The translations under genes were made by a program, and so were the position numbers. The notes under the pieces were generated by a model that was given only the letters and a program-made list of their open reading frames with translations, searched no databases and was not told the DNA's origin. DNA of 6,639 nt from JBHIBR01 sp046759145 [NCBI: Nitrospinota bacterium] (GTDB lineage Bacteria; UBA8248), in contig JBHIBR010000103.1 of the NCBI GenBank assembly GCA_046759145.1, positions 1 to 6,639 on the forward strand. The letters are read 5' to 3'. The first letter of the stretch is position 1. Each line of letters opens with the position of its first letter. Positions 1 through 5,708 of the stretch are shown here, one piece after another.

Positions 1-403
1 GCGCACCGAGATGAAGTACGCCCTCTACGGCAACGACATCACCGCCGAGACCACTCCCCTCGAGGCGGGCCTGGGCTGGGTGGTCAAGTTCAAAAAGGGC
101 GACTTCATCGGTCGGGCCTCCCTGCTCCGCCAGCGCGAGGAGGGGCTGCGCCGCAGGTTGGTGGGCTTCGAGATGGTGGAGCGCGGCATCCCGCGCCCCT
201 CCCAGACCCTGCTGGTCGGGAGCGCCCCGGGGGGGTTCGTCACAAGCGGCACCATGTCGCCCAGCCTGGACAAGGCCATCGGCATCGGCTACGTGCCCGC
301 CGAGTATGCGAGGCCGGGGACGGAGCTCGCCGTGGACATCCGTGGGAAGCCGCGCCGTGCGGTGGTGGTGGAGACCCCCTTCTACCGCCGGCCGGGGGGA
401 TAG
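1..403 (+). CDS. gcvT: Aminomethyltransferase (glycine cleavage T-protein), 3' end only
   Basis: This is the C-terminal part of the T-protein, which moves the aminomethyl carbon from lipoyl-GcvH to tetrahydrofolate, giving 5,10-methylene-THF and ammonia. The frame is open to the window edge: codons from position 2 read RTE before the first ATG at 11, so that ATG is internal and about two thirds of the gene is missing upstream. The visible 133 residues hold the family's typical tail: LYGNDIT followed by TPLEAGLGW, the KGDFIGR segment, the C-terminal barrel motif VTSGTMSPSLDKAIGIGYV (nt about 237-293) and a PFYRR end. The stop is TAG at 401-403. It heads the visible part of a gcv operon, and gcvH follows after 78 nt. 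Any glycine riboswitch or promoter would lie upstream of the window. Identity is secure; only the length is unknown. Confidence 0.95.
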   Translation, partial: RTEMKYALYGNDITAETTPLEAGLGWVVKFKKGDFIGRASLLRQREEGLRRRLVGFEMVERGIPRPSQTLLVGSAPGGFVTSGTMSPSLDKAIGIGYVPAEYARPGTELAVDIRGKPRRAVVVETPFYRRPGG

Positions 404-427
404 GGAGGTTCTTTCGCGAGGCGCGAT

Positions 428-457
428 GGGGCCGCGGGGCCGCCTCATGCGGCGCCC
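428..457 (+). repeat. Tandem 8-bp GGGGCCGC repeat and hairpin between gcvT and gcvH
   Basis: GGGGCCGC occurs twice in direct tandem at 428-435 and 436-443. The second copy can fold with downstream bases: GCCGC (439-443) pairs with GCGGC (449-453) around a CTCAT loop, and GGG (436-438) pairs with CCC (455-457) across a one-base bulge. There is no U-tract after it, so it does not look like an intrinsic terminator. It could be an mRNA stability or processing element, or simply chance in GC-rich DNA. Confidence 0.4.
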
Positions 458-463
458 CCCAGC

Positions 464-470
464 GAGGAGG
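464..470 (+). promoter_or_regulatory. Ribosome binding site of gcvH
   Basis: GAGGAGG is a near-perfect Shine-Dalgarno sequence ending 11 nt before the gcvH ATG at 482. The spacing is a little long. The nearer ATG at 471 is out of frame with gcvH and touches the SD directly, so 482 is the supported start. Confidence 0.7.
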
Positions 471-481
471 ATGGGGCTCTC

Positions 482-871
482 ATGGAATTCCCAGATGAGC
501 TGAAATACACCAAAGAGCACGAGTGGGTGCGGGTCGAGGGGGACCGGGCTGTGGTGGGCATCACGGAGTATGCCCAGGGCGAGCTGGGCGACATCGTCTA
601 CGTGGAGCTGCCCGAGGTGGACAGCGAGGTCGAGCGGAACGGCACCTTCGGCGTGGTGGAGTCAGTCAAGGCGGTCTCTGACCTTTACGTGCCCGTGTCG
701 GGCCGGGTGGTGGAGGTGAATGAGAGCCTCCAGGAGGAGCCCGAGCTGGTCAACAGCGACCCCTACGAGGACGGCTGGATGATCGTCATCGAGATGGGCG
801 ACCCGAGCGAGCTCGGCGAGCTCATGAGCGCGGAAGACTACCAGGCTTACATCGAGCAAGAGAGCGAGTAG
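482..871 (+). CDS. gcvH: Glycine cleavage system H protein (lipoyl carrier)
   Basis: The H protein is the cytoplasmic lipoyl-domain shuttle that carries the aminomethyl intermediate from the P-protein to the T-protein and electrons to the L-protein. At 129 aa it has the usual family length. It opens with the typical [12 protein letters not shown] stretch (residues 9-20), then [20 protein letters not shown] (25-44), and carries the lipoylation motif [10 protein letters not shown] with the modifiable lysine at K63. The C-terminal half has the conserved [10 protein letters not shown] segment. A strong Shine-Dalgarno precedes ATG 482. The TAG stop at 869-871 is directly followed by the GTG of gcvPA, so the two are almost certainly translationally coupled. 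The LipM-like gene three places downstream is the likely source of its octanoyl/lipoyl group (inference). Confidence 0.98.
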   Translation: MEFPDELKYTKEHEWVRVEGDRAVVGITEYAQGELGDIVYVELPEVDSEVERNGTFGVVESVKAVSDLYVPVSGRVVEVNESLQEEPELVNSDPYEDGWMIVIEMGDPSELGELMSAEDYQAYIEQESE

Positions 872-2218
872 GTGCGCTACCTGCCGCACACCGAAGCCGA
901 CTGCCGCCGCATGCTCGCGGCCATCGGCGTAGGGAGCGTGGAGGAACTCTTCGCCCAGATCCCCCCCGGGGTCCGCCGGGAGCGCCCCCTTTCCCTCCCC
1001 CCCGCCCTCTCGGAGTGGGAGCTCCTCGCCGAGATGGGCCGGATGGCGGGGGAGAACGCGCACCCGGGTACCCACGACTGCTTCCTGGGGGCGGGCGCTT
1101 ACCACCACTTCATCCCGACCCTGGTGGACCAGCTCGCGAGCCGGGGGGAGTTCCTCACCGCCTACACCCCCTACCAGCCCGAGATCAGCCAGGGCACGCT
1201 CCAGGCTGTGTTCGAGTACCAGACCCTCCTGTGCCAGCTCACCGGCATGGAGGTGGCCAACGCCTCCATGTACGAGGGGGCGAGCGCGCTGGCCGAGGCG
1301 GCCTTGATGGCGCTGAGGATTGCCCGGGGCGAGAGGGTGGTGGTGTCCCGGGCGGTGCACCCCGAGTACCGGAGGGTGCTGCGGACCTACCTCGCCCCGG
1401 CGGGGGCGGAGGTGGCGGAGGTGGGCTTCGATGAGAGCGGCGCCACCGACCCCGCGCAGGCCCGAGAGGCGTTGGGCAAACCCGCCGCAGCCCTCATCGT
1501 CCAGAACCCCAACTTCTTCGGGCGGGTGGAGGACCTCGGCTCTCTGGGCGCCCTCGCCCGCGAGGGGAGGGCGCTCTTTGTGGTGGGCGTCGCCGAGGCC
1601 CTCTCCCTGGGTCTTCTCACCCCCCCCGGGGAGGCGGGGGCAGAGGCGGTGGTGGGCGAGGGGCAGAGCTTCGGCGTGCCGGTGAGCTACGGGGGGCCCT
1701 ACCTGGGCATCTTCGCCACCCGGCAGAAGCACGTGCGCCAGATGCCGGGGCGGCTCGCCGGGGAGACGGTGGACGGCGAGGGGAGGCGGGGCTTCGTCCT
1801 CACCTTCGCCACCCGGGAGCAGCACATCCGGCGCGAGCGGGCGACCTCGAACATCTGCACCAACGAAGGCCTCATGGCGCTGCGGGCGGCCATCTACCTG
1901 GCGGTGATGGGCCGGCGTGGGCTGCGCGATGTGGCCCTCCAGAACGTGCAGAGGGCAGCCTACCTCCGGGAGCGCCTCACGGCCCTTGCCGGCTTCTCGG
2001 AGCGATTTCCGGGCCCCGTCTTCAACGAGTTTGTCCTGGGCCTGCCGGCCCCCGCTGCGGTGGTGAACGAGGCGCTGGCGGCGTCGGGGATGGTGGGCGG
2101 CTACGACCTGGGCCGGGACTACCCCGAGCTCGGGGACGCCATGCTGGTGTGCGCCACCGAGCTCACCCCCCGGGCGGCCATGGACCGCTTGGCCGAGGCC
2201 CTGGGGGCTTTCCGTTGA
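872..2218 (+). CDS. gcvPA: Glycine dehydrogenase (decarboxylating) subunit 1, P-protein alpha
   Basis: This is the N-terminal half of the two-subunit P-protein. With GcvPB it forms the PLP enzyme that decarboxylates glycine and transfers the aminomethyl group to lipoyl-GcvH. The 448 aa match the usual length of the split alpha subunit. The start MRYLPHTEAD is typical of the family and supports GTG 872, which abuts the gcvH stop. No strong Shine-Dalgarno is visible, so coupling to gcvH probably drives initiation. Conserved blocks include TPYQPEISQG (residues 99-108), ANASMYEGASA, GGPYLGIFA and REQHIRRERATSNICTN (315-331). The alpha subunit lacks the PLP-binding lysine, as expected; that lies in GcvPB. 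The frame is intact throughout. Confidence 0.97.
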   Translation: MRYLPHTEADCRRMLAAIGVGSVEELFAQIPPGVRRERPLSLPPALSEWELLAEMGRMAGENAHPGTHDCFLGAGAYHHFIPTLVDQLASRGEFLTAYTPYQPEISQGTLQAVFEYQTLLCQLTGMEVANASMYEGASALAEAALMALRIARGERVVVSRAVHPEYRRVLRTYLAPAGAEVAEVGFDESGATDPAQAREALGKPAAALIVQNPNFFGRVEDLGSLGALAREGRALFVVGVAEALSLGLLTPPGEAGAEAVVGEGQSFGVPVSYGGPYLGIFATRQKHVRQMPGRLAGETVDGEGRRGFVLTFATREQHIRRERATSNICTNEGLMALRAAIYLAVMGRRGLRDVALQNVQRAAYLRERLTALAGFSERFPGPVFNEFVLGLPAPAAVVNEALAASGMVGGYDLGRDYPELGDAMLVCATELTPRAAMDRLAEALGAFR

Positions 2219-2230
2219 AACCCTCCCGCG

Positions 2231-2235
2231 AGGAG
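2231..2235 (+). promoter_or_regulatory. Ribosome binding site supporting the TTG start of gcvPB
   Basis: AGGAG lies 9 nt upstream of an in-frame TTG at 2245. This is better Shine-Dalgarno support than that for TTG 2215, which overlaps the gcvPA stop as TTGA and has only a run of Gs upstream, or for GTG 2290, which has no recognisable site. It is the main reason for choosing 2245 as the gcvPB start. Confidence 0.5.
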
Positions 2236-2244
2236 AGCGCACCC

Positions 2245-3786
2245 TTGCCCACGGGGGACGGCTACCAGCCCGTCGGGGCCCGGGGACTGGTGTTCGAGGA
2301 GCCCCTCCTCTTCGAGAAGAGCGCCGAAGGGCGCCGCGCCTACTCCCTCCCCGCTCTGGATGTGCCGGCCCGCTCCCTCGAGGAGCTCCTCCCGCCTCCC
2401 CTCTGCCGGGCCGACATCGAGGGATTCCCCGAGCTGAGCGAGCTCGATGTGGTGCGCCACTACACGCGGCTTTCCCAGTGGAACTACGGCATCGACCAGG
2501 GTTTCTACCCCCTGGGCTCCTGCACCATGAAGTACAACCCCAAGGTGAACGAAGAGGCCGCGCGCTTGCCCGGCTTCGCCCGCGCCCACCCCATGCAGCC
2601 CGAGGGGCTGAGCCAGGGGGCGCTGCGCCTCCTCTGGGAGCTGGAGCAGTTCCTCAAGGAGATCACCGGCATGGACCGGGTGATCCTCCAGCCGGCGGCC
2701 GGGGCCCAGGGCGAGCTCACGGGGATGCTCCTCATCCGCGCCCGCCTGGCCGACCGGGGGAACCCGCGCAAGAAGGTGATGCTGCCCGATTCGGCCCACG
2801 GCACCAACCCCGCGAGCAGCGCCCTCTGCGGCTACCGGGTGGTGGAGGTGGAATCCGGCCCCCGGGGCATCCTGGAGCCCGCGGCGGTGGAGGCGGCCAT
2901 GGACGATGAGGTGGCCGCCATCATGCTCACCAACCCCAACACCCTCGGGTTGTTCGAGGAGAACGTCCTCGAGGTGAGCCGCATCGTCCACGGGCGGGGA
3001 GGGTTCGTCTACTGTGATGGGGCCAACATGAACGCCCTCATGGGGGTGGGCGACATGGCCCGCATGGGCGTGGACGTCCTCCAGCTCAACCTCCACAAGA
3101 CCTTCTCCACACCCCACGGTGGGGGAGGGCCGGGGGCGGGGCCCGTCGCCATCCGCGAGGAGCTCGCCCCCTACCGGCCCGTGCCGCTTGTGGAGCGGGA
3201 GGGGGAGCGCTTCCGCCTCCAGTGGGACCTCCCCAAGAGCATCGGGAAGGTCCGCTCCTTCACCAGCAGCTTTGGGGTCATGGTGCGGGCCCACGCTTAC
3301 ATCCGGACCCTGGGTGCCGACGGCCTCGCGCGGGCGAGCCAGCTCGCCGTCCTGAACGCCAACTACCTCCGGGCGCGCCTTCGCGACCTCTTCCACGTGG
3401 CCTACGACCGGCCCTGCATGCACGAGGTCATCTTCTCGGACCGCAACCAGCTCCCCCACGGCGTGAGCACCCTCGACATCGCCAAGCGGCTCATGGACTA
3501 CGGCTACCACCCGCCCACCATCTACTTCCCCCTCCTCGTGAAGGGGGCCCTGATGGTGGAGCCTACCGAGACCGAGAGCCCCGAGACGCTGGACGAGTTC
3601 GTGGAGGCCATGCGGGCCATCGCCCGCGAGGCAGAGGAGCAGCCCGAGCTCTTGAAGTCGGCCCCGCACCTCCCCAAACTCGGCCGCCTGGACGAGTCGC
3701 GGGCCGCCAAACAGCCCGTCCTCCGGTGGCGCCCCGGCTCGCCTGGAGGCGGAACTGAAACCTCCCCCGATGCCCGGAGACGCTGA
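2245..3786 (+). CDS. gcvPB: Glycine dehydrogenase (decarboxylating) subunit 2, P-protein beta
   Basis: This is the C-terminal, PLP-binding half of the split P-protein and pairs with GcvPA. From TTG 2245 it is 513 aa, slightly longer than the usual 480-500. Key motifs are LLFEKSAEGRRAYSLPALDVP near the N-terminus, GSCTMKYNP (residues 91-99), DSAHGTNPAS (from D182), CDGANMNA with D258, and LNLHKTFSTPHGGGGPG, where K285 is the Schiff-base lysine to PLP. The homologous core starts near residue 18, so the start is uncertain: TTG 2215 (TTGA overlap with the gcvPA stop, 523 aa) and GTG 2290 are alternatives, while GTG 2149 would overlap gcvPA by 70 nt and is unlikely. The normal end (about PVLRW) is followed by an extra basic, Gly/Pro-rich tail of about 18 residues that overlaps the next gene by 17 nt. 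Confidence 0.95.
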   Translation: MPTGDGYQPVGARGLVFEEPLLFEKSAEGRRAYSLPALDVPARSLEELLPPPLCRADIEGFPELSELDVVRHYTRLSQWNYGIDQGFYPLGSCTMKYNPKVNEEAARLPGFARAHPMQPEGLSQGALRLLWELEQFLKEITGMDRVILQPAAGAQGELTGMLLIRARLADRGNPRKKVMLPDSAHGTNPASSALCGYRVVEVESGPRGILEPAAVEAAMDDEVAAIMLTNPNTLGLFEENVLEVSRIVHGRGGFVYCDGANMNALMGVGDMARMGVDVLQLNLHKTFSTPHGGGGPGAGPVAIREELAPYRPVPLVEREGERFRLQWDLPKSIGKVRSFTSSFGVMVRAHAYIRTLGADGLARASQLAVLNANYLRARLRDLFHVAYDRPCMHEVIFSDRNQLPHGVSTLDIAKRLMDYGYHPPTIYFPLLVKGALMVEPTETESPETLDEFVEAMRAIAREAEEQPELLKSAPHLPKLGRLDESRAAKQPVLRWRPGSPGGGTETSPDARRR

Positions 3787-4654
3787 ACGGGAGCCCACCC
3801 TAGGCGAGGGGGCGCCCCAGAGCCGATCGCCTCGCTGGCGGTTCCTCATCACTGGGCAGGCCCCGGGCGCCTGGAACATGGCGCTCGAGGAGGTGCTCCT
3901 GCGCCGGGCCGGAGGGGGGAAGTCTCCCCCCACGGTGCGCTTCTTCGCCTGGCGACCTCCCGCCCTCTCGGTGGGTGTGGGACAGCGGGTGGAGCGCGAC
4001 GTGGACCTCGCCGCGCTGGCCGGCGCAGGGGTGGACCTCGTCCGTCGTCCCAGCGGGGGGCGGGCTGTGCTCCACGACCGGGAGCTCACCTACAGCGTCG
4101 CCTGCCCCGAGTCGCTACTTCCCGGGGGCATCGAGGGCTCCTACCGCAGGCTCAGCCGGGGGCTGGCGGAAGGATTGCGCAGGCTGGGCCTTGAAGCCGA
4201 GCTCGCCCCGCCCCGCAGGGAAGAGGGGAGGGGGCGGGTGAGCTCCTGTTTCGCCACCACCTCCGTCTTCGAGCTGGTCGTGGGGGGGAGGAAGGTGGTG
4301 GGAAGCGCGCAGCGGAGGGCGGGAGGGGCGGTCTTACAGCACGGCTCAGTCCTTCTCCGCTACGAGCCGGAGGCCATCGGGCGCTTTTTGCGGGGCCAAG
4401 CCGCCGGCGGGGGCGGGGGAGAGGGGAACGCGGCGGGCATCGAGCAGGTCCTGGCTCGGAGGGTGGGCTTTGCTGAGCTCGCCCTTGCGCTGCGGGAGGG
4501 CCTCTCGGCGGCCCTGGGAGCAGAGCTCGAGCCGGGGGAGCTCACCCGCGAGGAGGGGGAGGAGGCGGAGCGCCTGGCCGAGGAGAAATACCGCTCGCCC
4601 GCGTGGAACCTCCGCGGCGAGTGGTCTGCGGCTCGAAGTTTGCGTGCTCCTTGA
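3770..4654 (+). CDS. LipM-like octanoyltransferase / lipoate-protein ligase A family protein
   Basis: This member of the BPL/LplA/LipB catalytic fold probably transfers octanoate from acyl carrier protein to the GcvH lysine, the first step of lipoate assembly, with sulfur insertion by LipA encoded elsewhere. The 294 aa match LipM length. Motifs seen are WRFLITG and NMALEEVLL (residues 23-44), RRPSGGRAVLHDRELTYSV (92-110), SCFATTSVFELVV with C160 in the place of the LipM catalytic cysteine, GRKVVGSAQRR with K175, and LQHGSVLL. The RRPSGGR...HDRELTYS form and the cysteine favour LipM over LplA ligase or LipL amidotransferase; assignment is by motif memory, not search. ATG 3770 overlaps the gcvPB end by 17 nt, has no good Shine-Dalgarno, and is the only plausible start before the conserved core, implying translational coupling. 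A glycine-rich patch lies near residues 211-221. Confidence 0.85.
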   Translation: MPGDAEREPTLGEGAPQSRSPRWRFLITGQAPGAWNMALEEVLLRRAGGGKSPPTVRFFAWRPPALSVGVGQRVERDVDLAALAGAGVDLVRRPSGGRAVLHDRELTYSVACPESLLPGGIEGSYRRLSRGLAEGLRRLGLEAELAPPRREEGRGRVSSCFATTSVFELVVGGRKVVGSAQRRAGGAVLQHGSVLLRYEPEAIGRFLRGQAAGGGGGEGNAAGIEQVLARRVGFAELALALREGLSAALGAELEPGELTREEGEEAERLAEEKYRSPAWNLRGEWSAARSLRAP

Positions 4655-4679
4655 CAAGGCTGGGGGCGCAAAGTTTAAT
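4651..4679 (+). promoter_or_regulatory. Predicted sigma-70-type promoter of tRNA-Gly
   Basis: TTGACA (4651-4656, perfect -35 consensus) and TTTAAT (4674-4679, five of six -10 bases) are separated by exactly 17 nt, the optimal spacing. The predicted start site, about 7 nt downstream near 4686, gives a leader of only about 5 nt before the tRNA at 4691. The bases after the -10 (CTCGGTG) are fairly GC-rich, as in stringently controlled stable-RNA promoters. The -35 box contains the TGA stop of the LipM-like gene. In such GC-rich DNA this match is unlikely to be chance. Confidence 0.8.
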
Positions 4680-4690
4680 CTCGGTGAGGA

Positions 4691-4765
<75 letters not shown>

Positions 4766-4835
4766 GTCTTTTGTGTCTTCCGCGCCCCGCTCGGAGCTGC
4801 CCCCGACCATCGCCCTCAATCGGCCGGGAGGAGCC
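4766..4835 (+). other. Short spacer between tRNA-Gly and PHP gene, no clear terminator
   Basis: This 70-nt spacer begins with a T-rich patch (TCTTTTGTGTCTT, 4767-4779), but no hairpin other than the tRNA itself precedes it, so an intrinsic terminator is not supported. No separate promoter for the PHP gene is evident, so the downstream pair may be read through from the tRNA promoter, with the tRNA released by processing (inference). A weak stem (CCCG...CGGG) near 4801-4828 would partly cover the downstream Shine-Dalgarno. Confidence 0.4.
4826..4833 (+). promoter_or_regulatory. Ribosome binding site of the PHP phosphoesterase gene
   Basis: GGGAGGAG lies immediately upstream of ATG 4836, with about 4 nt between GGAGG and the start codon. 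It decides the start. The in-frame upstream ATG at 4713 would place the N-terminus inside the tRNA gene and can be discarded. Confidence 0.75.
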
Positions 4836-5708
4836 ATGTCGGTCTCGGGCGATTCAACCCTCTCCCCGGCGGCGGACCTCCACCTCCACAGCAACGCTTC
4901 GGACGGCAGCGACCCCCCGGCGCGGGTGATGGACCGGGCGGCCACCGCCGGCCTCCTGTGCGTTTCTCTCACCGACCACGACACCCTCGACGGGCTGCCC
5001 GAGGCGAGGCGCAGGGCGCAGGAGCTGGGCCTCGATTTCATCCCCGGCATCGAGCTCAGCACCCTCTACGGCGACCGGCCCATCCATCTCCTCGGCCACT
5101 TCCCCCAGGAGGGGGACGGTCCTTTGCTCGCTTGGCAGCAAGGGCAGCGCCGCCGGCGCGAGGGGCGGGCCAAGGCCATGATCCGGCGGCTCGGCTCTCT
5201 GGGCCTCCGGCTGGAGTACGAGGAGCTCGCGGGGTTGTGCGCCGGTGCCGCCCCGGGCCGGGGCCAGCTTGGCTCTCTGCTCCTCCGAAAGGGCCTCGTC
5301 GCGAGCAGAGAGGAGGCCTTTGATCGATACCTGGGCGAGGGGCGCCCCGCCTATATTCCCCTCGAGGGGCTGGCCCCGGAGGAGGGGGTGAGGCTGCTGC
5401 TTGCGGCGGGAGCGATTCCCACCCTCGCCCACCCGGCTCTGAGCAGGGCCGATTCCCTCCTCCCTTCTCTCTGCCGGGCGGGCCTCAGGGGGATCGAGGT
5501 GGATCACCCCCACCACACCCCCCAGGCCCGGGAGCGCTACCGCCGTCTGGCGCGCCGCCACGGTCTGCTCGCCCTGGGGGGCTCTGACTGCCACGGGGAC
5601 TCCCCCGGGCCCGAGCTCCTTGGCTCGGTGCGGATGCCCCTTGCGTGCGCGGAGGCGCTGAAGCGCATGGCCGGCCAGGCCGTCTCCGGGAGGAGAGGCA
5701 GACGGTGA
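4836..5708 (+). CDS. PHP-domain metal-dependent phosphoesterase (YciV/TrpH/RNase AM-like)
   Basis: The PHP fold is a polynuclear-metal phosphoesterase. Close relatives (E. coli YciV/RNase AM and 3',5'-nucleoside bisphosphate phosphatases) hydrolyse pAp-type nucleotides and trim RNA 5' ends. At 290 aa it has the usual family length and no signal peptide. All metal-ligand motifs are present: DLHLHSNASDG (H16, H18, D23), TDHDTLDG (D47, H48), PGIELS (E73), HLLGHF (H84), LAHPA (H199) and GSDCHGDS (D251, H253). The helical insert between about residues 95 and 180 is typical of this subgroup. Its last codons carry the Shine-Dalgarno of the WYL gene, and its TGA overlaps that gene's GTG. The 5' RNA-trimming activity of relatives makes its place next to a tRNA notable, but a functional link is unproven. 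The exact substrate cannot be read from sequence. Confidence 0.9.
   Translation: MSVSGDSTLSPAADLHLHSNASDGSDPPARVMDRAATAGLLCVSLTDHDTLDGLPEARRRAQELGLDFIPGIELSTLYGDRPIHLLGHFPQEGDGPLLAWQQGQRRRREGRAKAMIRRLGSLGLRLEYEELAGLCAGAAPGRGQLGSLLLRKGLVASREEAFDRYLGEGRPAYIPLEGLAPEEGVRLLLAAGAIPTLAHPALSRADSLLPSLCRAGLRGIEVDHPHHTPQARERYRRLARRHGLLALGGSDCHGDSPGPELLGSVRMPLACAEALKRMAGQAVSGRRGRR
5688..5695 (+). promoter_or_regulatory. Ribosome binding site of the WYL regulator gene
   Basis: GGGAGGAG within the last codons of the PHP gene has its AGGAG (5691-5695) 9 nt before GTG 5705. Strength and spacing are both ideal, fixing the start of the regulator at the GTGA overlap with the PHP stop codon. Confidence 0.8.

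Noticed and set aside
404-481. Glycine riboswitch in the gcv operon
   Set aside because: The only sizeable gap is 78 nt, too short for a tandem glycine aptamer, and it lacks the expected conserved core. A riboswitch could only lie upstream of the window.
426-503. Possible 25-codon leader peptide ahead of and overlapping gcvH
   Set aside because: A GGAGG at 404-408 lies 17 nt upstream, too far for normal initiation. The peptide is Arg/Pro-rich with no regulatory codon run, and it is better explained as chance.
960-1632. Repeated C7G4-like homopolymer junctions (near 962 and 1620) as phase-variable tracts
   Set aside because: They lie within a well-conserved intact gcvPA frame, and short C/G runs are common throughout this GC-rich window.
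662-4089. Very long antisense reading frames on the - strand (662-2242, 526 codons; 2119-4089, 656 codons)
   Set aside because: They mirror gcvPA and gcvPB. Strong G/C third-position bias removes stops from the opposite strand in GC-rich genes. The translations are Gly/Pro/His/Arg-rich with no recognisable domain, while the + strand frames are clear family members.
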